A stretch of 64,000 nucleotides of DNA, taken from assembly GCA_029261995.1 (NCBI GenBank), contig JAJDAF010000017.1, positions 248,001 through 312,000 of the forward strand, read 5' to 3'. The notes under the pieces were generated by a model. The model made no database searches and had not been told where the DNA came from. It saw nothing but the letters and a program-made list of their open reading frames with translations. This DNA is from Candidatus Zhuqueibacterota bacterium (GTDB lineage: Bacteria > Zhuqueibacterota > Zhuqueibacteria > Oceanimicrobiales > Oceanimicrobiaceae). Of this stretch, positions 19,680-28,050 are shown in pieces (position 1 is the first letter of the stretch; each line of letters begins with the position of its first letter). Made by a program: the position numbers and the translations under genes.

Positions 19680-19905
19680 AACAGGTAATTCCCACACGTT
19701 GGGAACGGAAGTCCGGTGAAAGTCCGGCGCTGCCCCGCAACTGTAAGCAGCTACGAAAGCCAAAATTACCACTATTGCGAGAGTTATTCGGATTCGGAAT
19801 GGGAAGGTTGGTGAGTAGGTTTGAAGCTGTAAGCCAGGAGACCTGCCTGTGGATTTCTTCGAGGGAAGGATGCGCTGACCTGCAAAGGTGAACCCATCCT
19901 CAATT
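19680..19905 (+). promoter_or_regulatory. Cobalamin riboswitch
   Basis: The aptamer core GGTGAAAGTCCGGCGCTGCC continues to CCGCAACTGTAA (19714-19746), and the B12 box AAGCCAGGAGACCTGCC is at 19831-19847; both are exact or near-exact consensus. Behind it, a compound hairpin (GGATG...CATCC enclosing ACCT-GCAA-AGGT) at about 19866-19900 and a GCGGG/CCCGC hairpin at about 19919-19939 may form the expression platform. There is no clear T-tract after a stem, so control of translation initiation of the TonB receptor may be likelier than termination. The outer limits are approximate. Confidence 0.97.
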
Positions 19906-20006
19906 TCCATTTCGGAGAGCGGGGATTTTTTTTGCCCGCCTTCGAAAAGGTTTCACGCCACATTTTTCCGCATAACTTCTAACTCTCATGCAGGAGACCA
20001 ACATCC

Positions 20007-22223
20007 ATGTTGCGTCCTGGTCTGAGAATCGTCGCGCTGGCAATAGCATGCCTGGTGATCCCGGGACAACTGCGAGCGCAGTCGACGGTCAAGATTGAAG
20101 GTTACGTCCATTCATCGACCGGTGAACCTCTGGTCGGAGTCAACGTTGTGGTTCTGGGCACCGCGTACGGCGCCACAACAGAACCTGGTGGACGGTTTTT
20201 CATCGAAAATCTGTTCGCCGGGCAGTACGAACTTCAGGTGAGTCACATCGGCTACCAGTCGGCCTCGCCCGTCACAGTTACGGTCGAGAAGACCGGCCGT
20301 ACGACCTGCCGGTTCGTGATGACGCCAATGGCCATCCCATTGGAAGAAGTTGTGGTTACCGGGAGGCCGGTCCGGCAGTCATCATCTTCTGAACTGTTTT
20401 CACGGGAAAGGATCGAGCGCAGCGGCGCGACAAGTCTGGCTGAGCTTCTGGTTCGGGCCGGAGGCGTCGAGATTCAGGACGATGGCCAGGCATCGGGCGC
20501 CAGCCGGATTTCAGTGCGTGGCAGCAACTCGAACCAAGTAGTGGTGCTCTACGATGGCATCCCGCTGAACGACCCCCTGACCGGCGAAGTTGACCTGAGA
20601 ACGGTCGGTCTGGCGACGGTCGAGACTGTCCAAATCCACAAGGGTGGTGCAAGCAGCAGTTTCGGTAGTGGCGCCCTGGGTGGCGTGGTCGAAATTACAT
20701 CGCGCAGATACAGTGTCGATGAACTGAAGGTTAATCTGAGTCGCAGGAGCTTCTCCGGCTACCGGATTCAGCCCTACCTCGCCGGTGGACTACAAAGAAT
20801 GTCTTATGTCTTTAATTATGAACACATGCAGGATGGCGGCCGTTACCCGTACACTTACATTCGCGGCGCCGAGACTCTTGGAGACACCCGCATCAACGCC
20901 GACTTCACTTCAAACAGCTACTTCGGAAAGGTCGGATTTGAAAATGGGCCAGACCGTGCTCATGTGCAGGTCAACATTAACCGGTCAGATCGGGGACTGC
21001 CGGGCTTGGTGTTCTCCTGGACTCCCTACGCCCGGGCGACAAATGACCGCAGCTTGATAGCGGCTCGTTATGTGCATCAGCGCTCAGGCTGGAGAAGTCA
21101 GTGGCAGGGTTCCTACCACGTCAGCAGGAGTGAGTTCCTGAATGCGCCCCCGGCCGACGCTGCGCTCCGTTATCGAGTTGTACCGCCGTACCATTCCAGC
21201 TACAGGGTCAAGTCGGCCCGGCTGGCTTCTGAAAACGTCGTTCAGGCTTCCGCGACTAGCCTTCTTCATCTGAATGTCTCAGCGCTATTGATGCGCTTGC
21301 AAGACCAGAACCAGCTTAGCGGATTTCTCGATGATGACAAGCGTGTTGAACAGTCGAGTGCCGCGGTATCGGTGTTGGGAGAGTTCAGCCTGCCCAGGCC
21401 TGCTTTCCTGCAATCCCTTGAACTACGGCCTGAACTGCGTCTTGATTTCTACCGTTTCGACAATGTCGGGACGGTCCGGGATGGTCAGCATTTGAGCCCG
21501 AGGCTGGGCTTGATTGCCGGCGGCGGACTCGCTGTGCCGATCCAACTGCACGTTACCGTTGGACGGTCCTTCAGGTTGCCAACATTCGCCGACCTGTTTT
21601 TTCAGGATTTTCGGATTAGCGGCAATCCGGAACTTCTGCCTGAAACGAGTTCGGATTTCGAGGGCGGGCTCAGTTTTCGCATAGCTGCCTGGCCATCTTT
21701 GAGCTTGGCGGCCAGCTATTTCCACCAAGCAGTAGACAATCTCATTATCTGGGAATTGGGCTCTTTCGGCGCCTGGCAGCCCAGGAATAGCAGAGCCCTG
21801 AGGCGTGGGCTGGAACTTGATGGCAACCTGGGATTATTTGCCGATCGCCTGCAACTGCGTGGCCACGCAACCTTCCTCGATGCGCTCAACAGAAGTGGCG
21901 AACCCAACCGGCACAATCGGAGATTGCCGTACCACTCTCGCCGTGCGTTTAAGGTGAGCGCGCTACTCAATTTCAATTGGCTTTTGTTGGAGTATCGTAG
22001 ACAGGCGGTGTCCCCCTGGTTTGTGCTCGCCGCCAATACGAAGGAGATGCCTGGTTACGTCACCGATGACGTTAACATTTCGCTCGTCGAGGCCACTGGC
22101 CGCGGCAAGTTCACCATCAAAGGCAGCCTAATCAACGTCTGGGACGAGCGCTATGAACTGGTGCGCGGAGCACCGCTTGCGGGTCGTCGCTGGAGATTGA
22201 GCCTTGAGGCCAAACTAAACTGA
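20007..22223 (+). CDS. btuB: TonB-dependent outer-membrane receptor, probable cobalamin (BtuB-like)
   Basis: A 738-residue receptor with a signal peptide ending LRAQS, a carboxypeptidase-regulatory-like domain at about residues 28-108 (VEGYVHSSTGEPLVGVN-type pattern), a TonB box-like LEEVVVTG, a plug domain (LLVRAGGVEIQDDG, then ISVRGSNSNQVVVLYDGIPLND, then GALGGVVEITSR) and a beta-barrel ending in an aromatic-poor LSLEAKLN. The cobalamin riboswitch directly upstream is the main evidence for the substrate. An AGGAG lies 10 nt before the ATG. The next gene encodes a BtuG-like propeller, probably its surface partner. Confidence 0.9.
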   Translation: MLRPGLRIVALAIACLVIPGQLRAQSTVKIEGYVHSSTGEPLVGVNVVVLGTAYGATTEPGGRFFIENLFAGQYELQVSHIGYQSASPVTVTVEKTGRTTCRFVMTPMAIPLEEVVVTGRPVRQSSSSELFSRERIERSGATSLAELLVRAGGVEIQDDGQASGASRISVRGSNSNQVVVLYDGIPLNDPLTGEVDLRTVGLATVETVQIHKGGASSSFGSGALGGVVEITSRRYSVDELKVNLSRRSFSGYRIQPYLAGGLQRMSYVFNYEHMQDGGRYPYTYIRGAETLGDTRINADFTSNSYFGKVGFENGPDRAHVQVNINRSDRGLPGLVFSWTPYARATNDRSLIAARYVHQRSGWRSQWQGSYHVSRSEFLNAPPADAALRYRVVPPYHSSYRVKSARLASENVVQASATSLLHLNVSALLMRLQDQNQLSGFLDDDKRVEQSSAAVSVLGEFSLPRPAFLQSLELRPELRLDFYRFDNVGTVRDGQHLSPRLGLIAGGGLAVPIQLHVTVGRSFRLPTFADLFFQDFRISGNPELLPETSSDFEGGLSFRIAAWPSLSLAASYFHQAVDNLIIWELGSFGAWQPRNSRALRRGLELDGNLGLFADRLQLRGHATFLDALNRSGEPNRHNRRLPYHSRRAFKVSALLNFNWLLLEYRRQAVSPWFVLAANTKEMPGYVTDDVNISLVEATGRGKFTIKGSLINVWDERYELVRGAPLAGRRWRLSLEAKLN

Positions 22224-22245
22224 CCGGACGGCGGATTGCGGTCAG
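22220..22245 (+). other. Intercistronic hairpin
   Basis: CTGACCG and CGGTCAG are separated by 12 nt immediately after the receptor gene. There is no T-tract, so it may be a partial terminator or an RNA-stability element that sets the receptor/propeller ratio. Confidence 0.5.
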
Positions 22246-22280
22246 GATTAAATCATTCAAACTAAACCAAGGGAGGGAAG

Positions 22281-24200
22281 ATGATTCGAACGTTACGTTT
22301 TGGAATTCTGCTACTTGTTGCATTAATGAATTTTGGCGAGATTTGGGCCCAGGATTCACCGCCTAGGCTATTTGTCCTGAATGGTCTTGGCGAAAGCGTT
22401 TCTGTGCTCGACACCGAGACATCAAGCGTTTCCAACGACGTCGTCACCGTCGGTGTGACGCCAAATCGCCTGCACGCTCATGCAGAACGGATCTATGTGG
22501 TGAACTCCGGCGGTTTTGGCGGCTCACCGGGGCTCAGCGTCATCGACGGCAAGTCGGCCACTCTGATTCGTGAAATCCCGCTTGCGGAGGGCAGCAATCC
22601 CTGGGACATGGCATTCGTCGGCGCCGAAAAGGCCTATGTTACCAACCTCGCCGGCAACAGCGTCACGGTAATTGACCTGGCGTCGGGCGACTCACTGAAT
22701 TCTATTGCAGTCGGACGTGCGCCGGAGGGCATTCTGGTGGCCAATAACACGGCCTACGTGAGCAACACCGGCGGCTGGCCAACCTACTCGCCATCAACCA
22801 TTTCCGTGATTGATATCACTGCCGACTCTGTGGTCAAAACTCTCACGGTTCCCATGAATCCACAGGACTTAGCGCTTGCCCCCGACGGGAGAATCCACGT
22901 GGTTTGTACCGGCAATTTCGGCGATGTCGGTGGCAAGGTCGCCGTGATAGACCCGTTTGGCGATAGCGATTTCACAGCGCTGGTGGTCGATTCGGTGGAA
23001 ATCGGCGGTTCGCCCGGTGACATCATTGTGACCAGAGACGGAATTGGCTACTTGCCCGATTTTGGCGATGGCGACAACGGCTTCCTCTACCAATATGACG
23101 CTGCGTCGCTGGTTGTGAGTCATGGCGCCGGCTCGCCCATCCGGGTGGGCAATGGGCCTATGACGCTGCTTTACGACGCCCGCAACGATCAAATCTGGAT
23201 CAACAATTTCAGCGACGATGCGGTGCAGCTGTTTGATCCCGCGACTGATGCCGTTCTGCAAACGCACATCGTTGGTGACGGCCCTCAGGCCATGGCCCTG
23301 CTGGAGAGAATTACCGAAAGCGATCGCTGGGCGGACGAAGTCGTCTCCTTCACGCCAGGCGATGGCGCTGGTTTTGGTCAGAATTACTTCCCCGGCAACG
23401 TACTCGGCCCGCCTGATCCGGATCCGAATCTCAACGAATTCAATCCGAGCACAAAGCCGCAGGAACTGCTTTCCCTGGGCGCTGGCGGTGAGATCGTGCT
23501 GGCCTTCACCGACAATGTCATCGTCAATGGCGAAGGTCCGGACTTCACGGTTTTTGAGAATGTGTTTTTAAACGCTTTTGACGACAACAAACCCTTCATA
23601 GAAGCTGCCTTTGTTTCGGTGAGCATGGATGGGGAAAACTTCCTGACATTTCCGGCAGACACCGCGACTTTCGAGGGGTTCGCGGGCGTCACACCGACAT
23701 TGGACAGCAGTCAGCCCTGGACCCCGGAGGTTTCAGGAGGTGATTCTTTCGACTTGGAGACTCTCGGCCTGCCGTTCGCCCGTTTCGTCAAACTGACTGA
23801 CCTCGGCACGCTGAAACAGGAAGGCGGTTTCAACGGCGATTTCGATCTCGATGCAGTGGTTGCCGTCAATTCCAGCGAAGACCCGCCGACGGCTGTCCGC
23901 GGTGATTCCGAATCGCGGCCGACCGGCTTCACCTTGTCTCAGAACTTTCCGAATCCGTTCAACCCAACGACAACCATCGCTTTCACTTTGCGCCGGCGCT
24001 CGCCGGTAACGCTTCAGGTCTTTAACCTGGCCGGACAACTGGTTGCCAAACTGCTTGACGCTCAGGTCGGGGAAGGGCGACATTCGGTTGCCTGGAACAG
24101 CAACGACGAAGCCGGAATCGCGGTTGCAAGTGGTGTCTATTTGTATCGGCTACAAGTTGGCAGCTTGCGTCTGACAAAACGCTTGACCCTCATCCGGTAG
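22281..24200 (+). CDS. Secreted YVTN-type beta-propeller with C-terminal sorting domain, BtuG-like
   Basis: A 639-residue exported protein (signal peptide ending EIWAQDS). Residues about 28-335 are repeated YVTN/NHL-like blades (VSVLDTETSSVSNDVV, VTVIDLASGDSLNSI, ISVIDITADSVV). Residues about 338-545 are a second beta domain (GEIVLAFTDNVIVNGEGPDFTVFE). The last 85 residues are a type-IX-style sorting domain (LSQNFPNPFNPTTTIAFTL to KRLTLIR). Bacteroides BtuG is a surface beta-propeller that binds B12 tightly and caps BtuB; the same order behind a cobalamin riboswitch makes that role the best inference. Binding residues cannot be checked by eye. Confidence 0.8.
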   Translation: MIRTLRFGILLLVALMNFGEIWAQDSPPRLFVLNGLGESVSVLDTETSSVSNDVVTVGVTPNRLHAHAERIYVVNSGGFGGSPGLSVIDGKSATLIREIPLAEGSNPWDMAFVGAEKAYVTNLAGNSVTVIDLASGDSLNSIAVGRAPEGILVANNTAYVSNTGGWPTYSPSTISVIDITADSVVKTLTVPMNPQDLALAPDGRIHVVCTGNFGDVGGKVAVIDPFGDSDFTALVVDSVEIGGSPGDIIVTRDGIGYLPDFGDGDNGFLYQYDAASLVVSHGAGSPIRVGNGPMTLLYDARNDQIWINNFSDDAVQLFDPATDAVLQTHIVGDGPQAMALLERITESDRWADEVVSFTPGDGAGFGQNYFPGNVLGPPDPDPNLNEFNPSTKPQELLSLGAGGEIVLAFTDNVIVNGEGPDFTVFENVFLNAFDDNKPFIEAAFVSVSMDGENFLTFPADTATFEGFAGVTPTLDSSQPWTPEVSGGDSFDLETLGLPFARFVKLTDLGTLKQEGGFNGDFDLDAVVAVNSSEDPPTAVRGDSESRPTGFTLSQNFPNPFNPTTTIAFTLRRRSPVTLQVFNLAGQLVAKLLDAQVGEGRHSVAWNSNDEAGIAVASGVYLYRLQVGSLRLTKRLTLIR

Positions 24201-24237
24201 TGACTTGAGCATTAACGCCCTCTGACTCCTGCGGTAC

Positions 24238-24274
24238 GTGATTGGCGGAAGTGGCACGCTACTCCGCCAATCAC
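24238..24274 (+). terminator. Hairpin terminator of the B12-uptake operon (no T-tract)
   Basis: A perfect 12-bp inverted repeat (GTGATTGGCGGA / TCCGCCAATCAC) with a 13-nt loop, 37 bp after the propeller stop. The T-run is missing, so it may act as a 3' end stabiliser or a weak terminator. Confidence 0.65.
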
Positions 24275-24692
24275 GGCAATTCTCTCAAACTGAAGCAACT
24301 CGTGGGTCAACGATTATTCCTGAATGCGCGGTTTTAGTGCATTGCTCGGGTAATTTGTACCACCTTGGCCCAGTTTTCATGCGCAATTCAGGTTATGTGG
24401 GTATTTCATAGCGTTCACGAGAATAGGTTTCGACCGGTTTAGCTAAGAGCCTGGTTGTGCTGGTAAAGTTGTTAACATACTTTAATTTGGGTCGTCCAGA
24501 TACTTCTTGACTAAATAGCTTTATAATTGTATTTTCATGTTCGAATTTGGCCGATAATCGGCCAGTTATGTTACAAACTGGATAAAATGTTCGCTTACCG
24601 CAGACGAGTTTCCTCCGGATATTGCAGCGAGTTCCCGACAGCTCTGAGTCCAGAGACAAGCAGTCCTGAAGTGATTACCCGACCCCAAAGAA
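24275..24692. other. AT-rich intergenic region ahead of the signalling cluster
   Basis: About 420 bp, clearly more AT-rich than the flanking genes and with no credible gene. It contains the perfect palindrome at 24548-24564 and a TAAAG/CTTTA arrangement around TTGTTAACATA near 24464. TTGACT and TATAAT occur near 24510-24525 but only about 9 bp apart, so they do not form a standard promoter. Confidence 0.6.
24548..24564. promoter_or_regulatory. Perfect 17-bp palindrome, operator-like
   Basis: TGGCCGAT-A-ATCGGCCA, about 130 bp before the receiver-GGDEF gene that starts the signalling cluster. Its symmetry and size suit a dimeric repressor or activator. No regulator is identified. Confidence 0.45.
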
Positions 24693-25640
24693 ATGGCCAA
24701 CAATACCCCCAACAGAATTCTTGTCGTTGACGATGTTCCGGTAAATATTCAACTGCTGACCACTTATCTTTCTTCGGAGGGCTACATCGTGGTATCAGCC
24801 AGAGATGGCAAGGAGGCTCTCGACTTTGTTCGGGACGTGCGGCCAGACTTGGTCTTGCTTGATGTCATGATGCCCAAAATGAATGGCTTTGACGTATGCA
24901 AGATTCTTAAGTCAGATGTCAACACCAAATTCATCCCGGTAATCATGGTGACTGCTTTGAATGAATTGCAGGACAAGATTAAGGGCATGGATTCCGGTGC
25001 GGATGATTTTCTCAGCAAGCCATTTAACAAGCTCGAGCTGCTGGCGCGGGTCAGATCACTTTTGCGAATCAAGTATCTGCATGATGAGTTGCAAGAGAAA
25101 GTTATTGAGCTCCAGAAAACCAAAGAGGAGTTGCGTCAGCTGGCGATCACGGACGGCCTTACAGGTTTGTACAACTACCGCTATTTCAAAGAGCATCTGC
25201 AGCAGGAGGTCACCCGTGCGCTACGACACCGGTTGCACGTCTCACTCATCATGATAGATATTGACCATTTCAAACATTACAACGACACCAATGGGCATCC
25301 GGCAGGCGATGTTGTGTTGCGCAATCTCGGACACCTGCTGAAGGACAACATTCGCAGTATCGATGTGGCCGCCCGTTACGGAGGCGAGGAGTTCAGCCTC
25401 ATCCTGATTGAAACCAACAAGGATGCCGCCAGAGTTGTCGCTGAAAAAGTACGACGCCTGGTCGAAAAGCGCTCGTTCGAATTTGAAGGAAAACAACCAC
25501 TTGGGCGAATAACAATTAGCACGGGAGTAGCTACTTTCCCGGATGACGGCCTCGATTATGATGTTTTGGTAACGCGGGCCGACCAGAGATTGTATCTGGC
25601 GAAACAAGCCGGAAGAAATGCAATCATCGCAGATTCATAG
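24693..25640 (+). CDS. Receiver-GGDEF response regulator (PleD-like diguanylate cyclase)
   Basis: A 315-residue response regulator that should make c-di-GMP when phosphorylated. The receiver domain has the acid pair DD13-14, phosphoacceptor D57 (LVLLDVMMP) and the Lys in FLSKPFNK. A helical linker (about 125-150) joins it to the GGDEF domain, whose active site is GGEEF at 230-234. The product-inhibition I-site RSID is at 221-224, five residues before it, so it is predicted active and feedback-inhibited. It is the first gene of the five-gene sensory operon and is 14 bp before the kinase gene. Confidence 0.95.
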   Translation: MANNTPNRILVVDDVPVNIQLLTTYLSSEGYIVVSARDGKEALDFVRDVRPDLVLLDVMMPKMNGFDVCKILKSDVNTKFIPVIMVTALNELQDKIKGMDSGADDFLSKPFNKLELLARVRSLLRIKYLHDELQEKVIELQKTKEELRQLAITDGLTGLYNYRYFKEHLQQEVTRALRHRLHVSLIMIDIDHFKHYNDTNGHPAGDVVLRNLGHLLKDNIRSIDVAARYGGEEFSLILIETNKDAARVVAEKVRRLVEKRSFEFEGKQPLGRITISTGVATFPDDGLDYDVLVTRADQRLYLAKQAGRNAIIADS

Positions 25641-25654
25641 GTCATGGGGAATTT

Positions 25655-27139
25655 ATGAAGGTACCATTTTTCATTAGAAGTTCGCTGTTCAAGAAGCTGT
25701 TCATCGTCACCCTGTTTGCGGCTTTTGTGCCCATAGGCCTGTCCTGGTTCTATTTCATTTACTTGGCCACTGGCGCGATTCAGGGCACACAAAGTGAATT
25801 GATTGCCTTCTACTACGGGCTTTTCGCTCTGGCCTTGCTGCTGGCGGTATTCGGTTCTTACTCATTCAGCAAGCACGTCAGCACCCCGTTAACCCATTTC
25901 ATCCAAAGCGCGACTGAGATTGCGCGCGGCAATTTTTCGTTGCAGGTCAAGGTCGAGTCGAGCGATGAGATCGGCAAGCTCGCGAAAATCTTCAACTATA
26001 TGGTGCTGGAGTTGCGCAGGCTTGATGAGATGAATCTCAATAAGATTATCAATGAGAAGAACAAAACAGAGACCATTCTGAAGAACATCGCCGACGGGGT
26101 CATCGTCACCGATCCCCAGAACCGAATCCTGCTGATGAATTACGTGGCGGAGAACTGGTTCGATCTCGGTGACAACAATATCGCGAATCAGCCGGTCCAG
26201 TCCAGGATTGCCGACCCGAGGCTGCTCGAATTCATCAATGACATCTCAAGAAAGGGTGAAAATGCCGTTGAGAGTATCGAGATTTCGGTTGAGCCGGAGG
26301 GTATTCCAAAACCGGTTGTGTTGCAAGCGCGGGCGGCGCGCATCGCAAATGAAAAGCAGGAGCTGATCGGGATAGCGACGATTTTGCGTGACATCACTCG
26401 TGAGAAAGAGATCGATCGCATGAAGACAGAACTGGTTTCGATGGTGGCTCATGAGTTGCGGTCGCCGTTGACCTGCATCTCGGGGTTCACGGAACTGCTC
26501 ATGGACTCATCGATTACTAGGAAGCAGTCCGAGGAGTATGCTTCCATCATTCTGAAAGAATCCAGCCGTCTCAATGACCTCATCACCAAGTTTTTGGATA
26601 TCTCAAAAATTGAGGCAGGGAAGAGTCAAATACACAAGAGTCCGGTCGATATGCGCATGTTGGTTGAGAAGGTGCTGGACTTCAATTCTCAGCTCGCTGA
26701 CATGAAGAACATTGATGTTACGTTTGAAACCCCTGAAGACGTCACAATTCTGGATTTAGACCGTGACATGATGGAGCAGGCCATTCTGAACTTGTTCTCG
26801 AATGCAGTGAAGTACGGCCCTGAGAAAGCGACCGTCAAAGTCCGCCTGGTTGAAGAAGAGGAAAATATGGTCGTGGAGGTAGAAGACACCGGTTATGGCA
26901 TTTCCGAGATTGCGCTGCCGCACATTTTTGAAAAGTTCTATCGCGTCACCGATAACGACGAAGTTCGCGAGACCACGGGTTCCGGGTTGGGCCTGCCGCT
27001 GGTGAAGGAGATTGTCGAGATTCATGGCGGACGTATCGAAGTGACGAGTGTTGTCGGCAAGGGATCGAAGTTCCGAATCTGCCTGCCCAAACAGGAATTG
27101 GCTTCTGCCGAAAACAGCGCCGAACGGGTCTTGAGCTAA
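25655..27139 (+). CDS. Membrane histidine kinase (2 TM, HAMP, PAS, HisKA, HATPase)
   Basis: A 494-residue sensor kinase. Two membrane helices (about residues 13-38 and 49-68) flank only a very short loop (about ten residues), so it has no real periplasmic sensor domain and probably senses in the membrane or cytoplasm. HAMP follows (STPLTHFIQSATEIARGNFSLQ), then PAS (ILKNIADGVIVTDPQNRILLMN), HisKA with H266 in MVAHELRSPLT, and the ATPase with N-box NLFSNAVKYGP, DTGYGIS and SGLGLPLVKEI. All catalytic motifs are intact. It lies 1 bp before the next gene. Likely targets are the receivers in the same operon. Confidence 0.95.
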   Translation: MKVPFFIRSSLFKKLFIVTLFAAFVPIGLSWFYFIYLATGAIQGTQSELIAFYYGLFALALLLAVFGSYSFSKHVSTPLTHFIQSATEIARGNFSLQVKVESSDEIGKLAKIFNYMVLELRRLDEMNLNKIINEKNKTETILKNIADGVIVTDPQNRILLMNYVAENWFDLGDNNIANQPVQSRIADPRLLEFINDISRKGENAVESIEISVEPEGIPKPVVLQARAARIANEKQELIGIATILRDITREKEIDRMKTELVSMVAHELRSPLTCISGFTELLMDSSITRKQSEEYASIILKESSRLNDLITKFLDISKIEAGKSQIHKSPVDMRMLVEKVLDFNSQLADMKNIDVTFETPEDVTILDLDRDMMEQAILNLFSNAVKYGPEKATVKVRLVEEEENMVVEVEDTGYGISEIALPHIFEKFYRVTDNDEVRETTGSGLGLPLVKEIVEIHGGRIEVTSVVGKGSKFRICLPKQELASAENSAERVLS

Positions 27140-27140
27140 G

Positions 27141-27755
27141 ATGAAACCCTGCAAAGTTTTGCTAATAGACGACAATCAGGATATGCTTTCCATCGGAGAG
27201 CAAATTTTTTCAGGTAGCGGCTACCAGTTTTTTTCAGCCGACACCGGCAAAGAGGGGTTGACGCTTCTGAAAGCGAACAGCCCTGATGTTGTTGTCCTCG
27301 ATTATCTTCTTCCTGATATGAAAGGCGGCGAGATAATCGGTGAGGTCGCAACTTCTTCGGAGTACGATAATTTTCGGACCATACCTTTTCTGGTGCTGAC
27401 GGCCTGGGACGAAGATGTTTCACAGCTTGACCATCTCTACCGAAATGGCTTGGTGGCTTACCTGACAAAACCTTTTGGACACCGGGAGTTGCGTTGCGTG
27501 GTTGAGAATGTTGTTAACCGGCAGCGAGCCATCGGCAACCCGGCTCAGAAGAAGCCGGCCGAGCAGCCACAGGTGCTCTCGCCAAGCGAAGAACTGACGG
27601 ATCTGGCCAACTCGGTGGTGGGACTGGCGCATACGCTTCTGGAAGATTTGGAAGGAGAGTTGCTCGCCGAGCAACGAAATGATTTGAACGCCATTTTTAA
27701 CTGCGGACGCCGATTGCTGACGCGACTCGAACCACCCGCTCCGAGCCGTCGATGA
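27141..27755 (+). CDS. Response regulator: receiver + pseudo-HisKA domain lacking the phospho-His
   Basis: A 204-residue protein. The receiver is complete (D10/D11, D54 in VVVLDYLLPD, Lys in YLTKPFG). After a Pro/Gln-rich linker, residues about 148-196 align by eye with the two HisKA helices: SEELTDLANSVVGLAHTLLE matches the usual SHELRTPLNAILG pattern, then EQRNDLNAIFNCGRRLL. The phosphoacceptor His corresponds to E150, and no ATPase domain follows. The receiver resembles that of the hybrid kinase at 28051 (PFGHREL versus PFGNHEL), so it may be a truncated, diverged duplicate kept as a dimerising or docking module. The HisKA call is inference. Confidence 0.8.
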   Translation: MKPCKVLLIDDNQDMLSIGEQIFSGSGYQFFSADTGKEGLTLLKANSPDVVVLDYLLPDMKGGEIIGEVATSSEYDNFRTIPFLVLTAWDEDVSQLDHLYRNGLVAYLTKPFGHRELRCVVENVVNRQRAIGNPAQKKPAEQPQVLSPSEELTDLANSVVGLAHTLLEDLEGELLAEQRNDLNAIFNCGRRLLTRLEPPAPSRR

Positions 27756-28050
27756 TGCCCAACATGGGGAATCGCGTGCACACGAATTCGCCAAACACTC
27801 TTGCCGTAAGCAGTGATGTGGCTGTCGGCCTATGCGCTGCGCAGAACCACCTGGGAGCGAGGGCAATCTGCATGTCAGGCAGTCCCGGCGATGGTGGAAA
27901 TTTGTGCTCCCGAGGCTGGATAGCGCTCTGTAACCGGGCCATCGACATGCCCTCTGATGACACAGGTCGCACCTTCAAGTTCACCATTTTACGTGCTCAG
28001 ACCGTCGAGGCGACTTCGCCGCAGATAGTCCACACTCTGGTTCGATAACT
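27756..28050 (+). other. 295-bp intra-operon gap spanned by a dubious 98-codon frame
   Basis: A frame from the ATG at 27752, overlapping the previous stop as ATGA, runs to 28048, two bases before the next start. Its neat fit suggests a gene, but the composition (many Cys, Gly, Asn) is unlike its neighbours, though the end GRTFKFTIL resembles the last strand of histidine-kinase ATPase domains. It could be the eroded remains of an ATPase domain once attached to the preceding pseudo-HisKA protein, or a small unrecognised protein. No clear promoter was seen. Confidence 0.3.

Noticed and set aside
24507-24525. TTGACT/TATAAT promoter
   Set aside because: The boxes are only about 9 bp apart, too close for sigma70.
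24393-24659. 88-codon minus-strand frame in the intergenic region
   Set aside because: No recognisable motif, no ribosome-binding site and an atypical composition.
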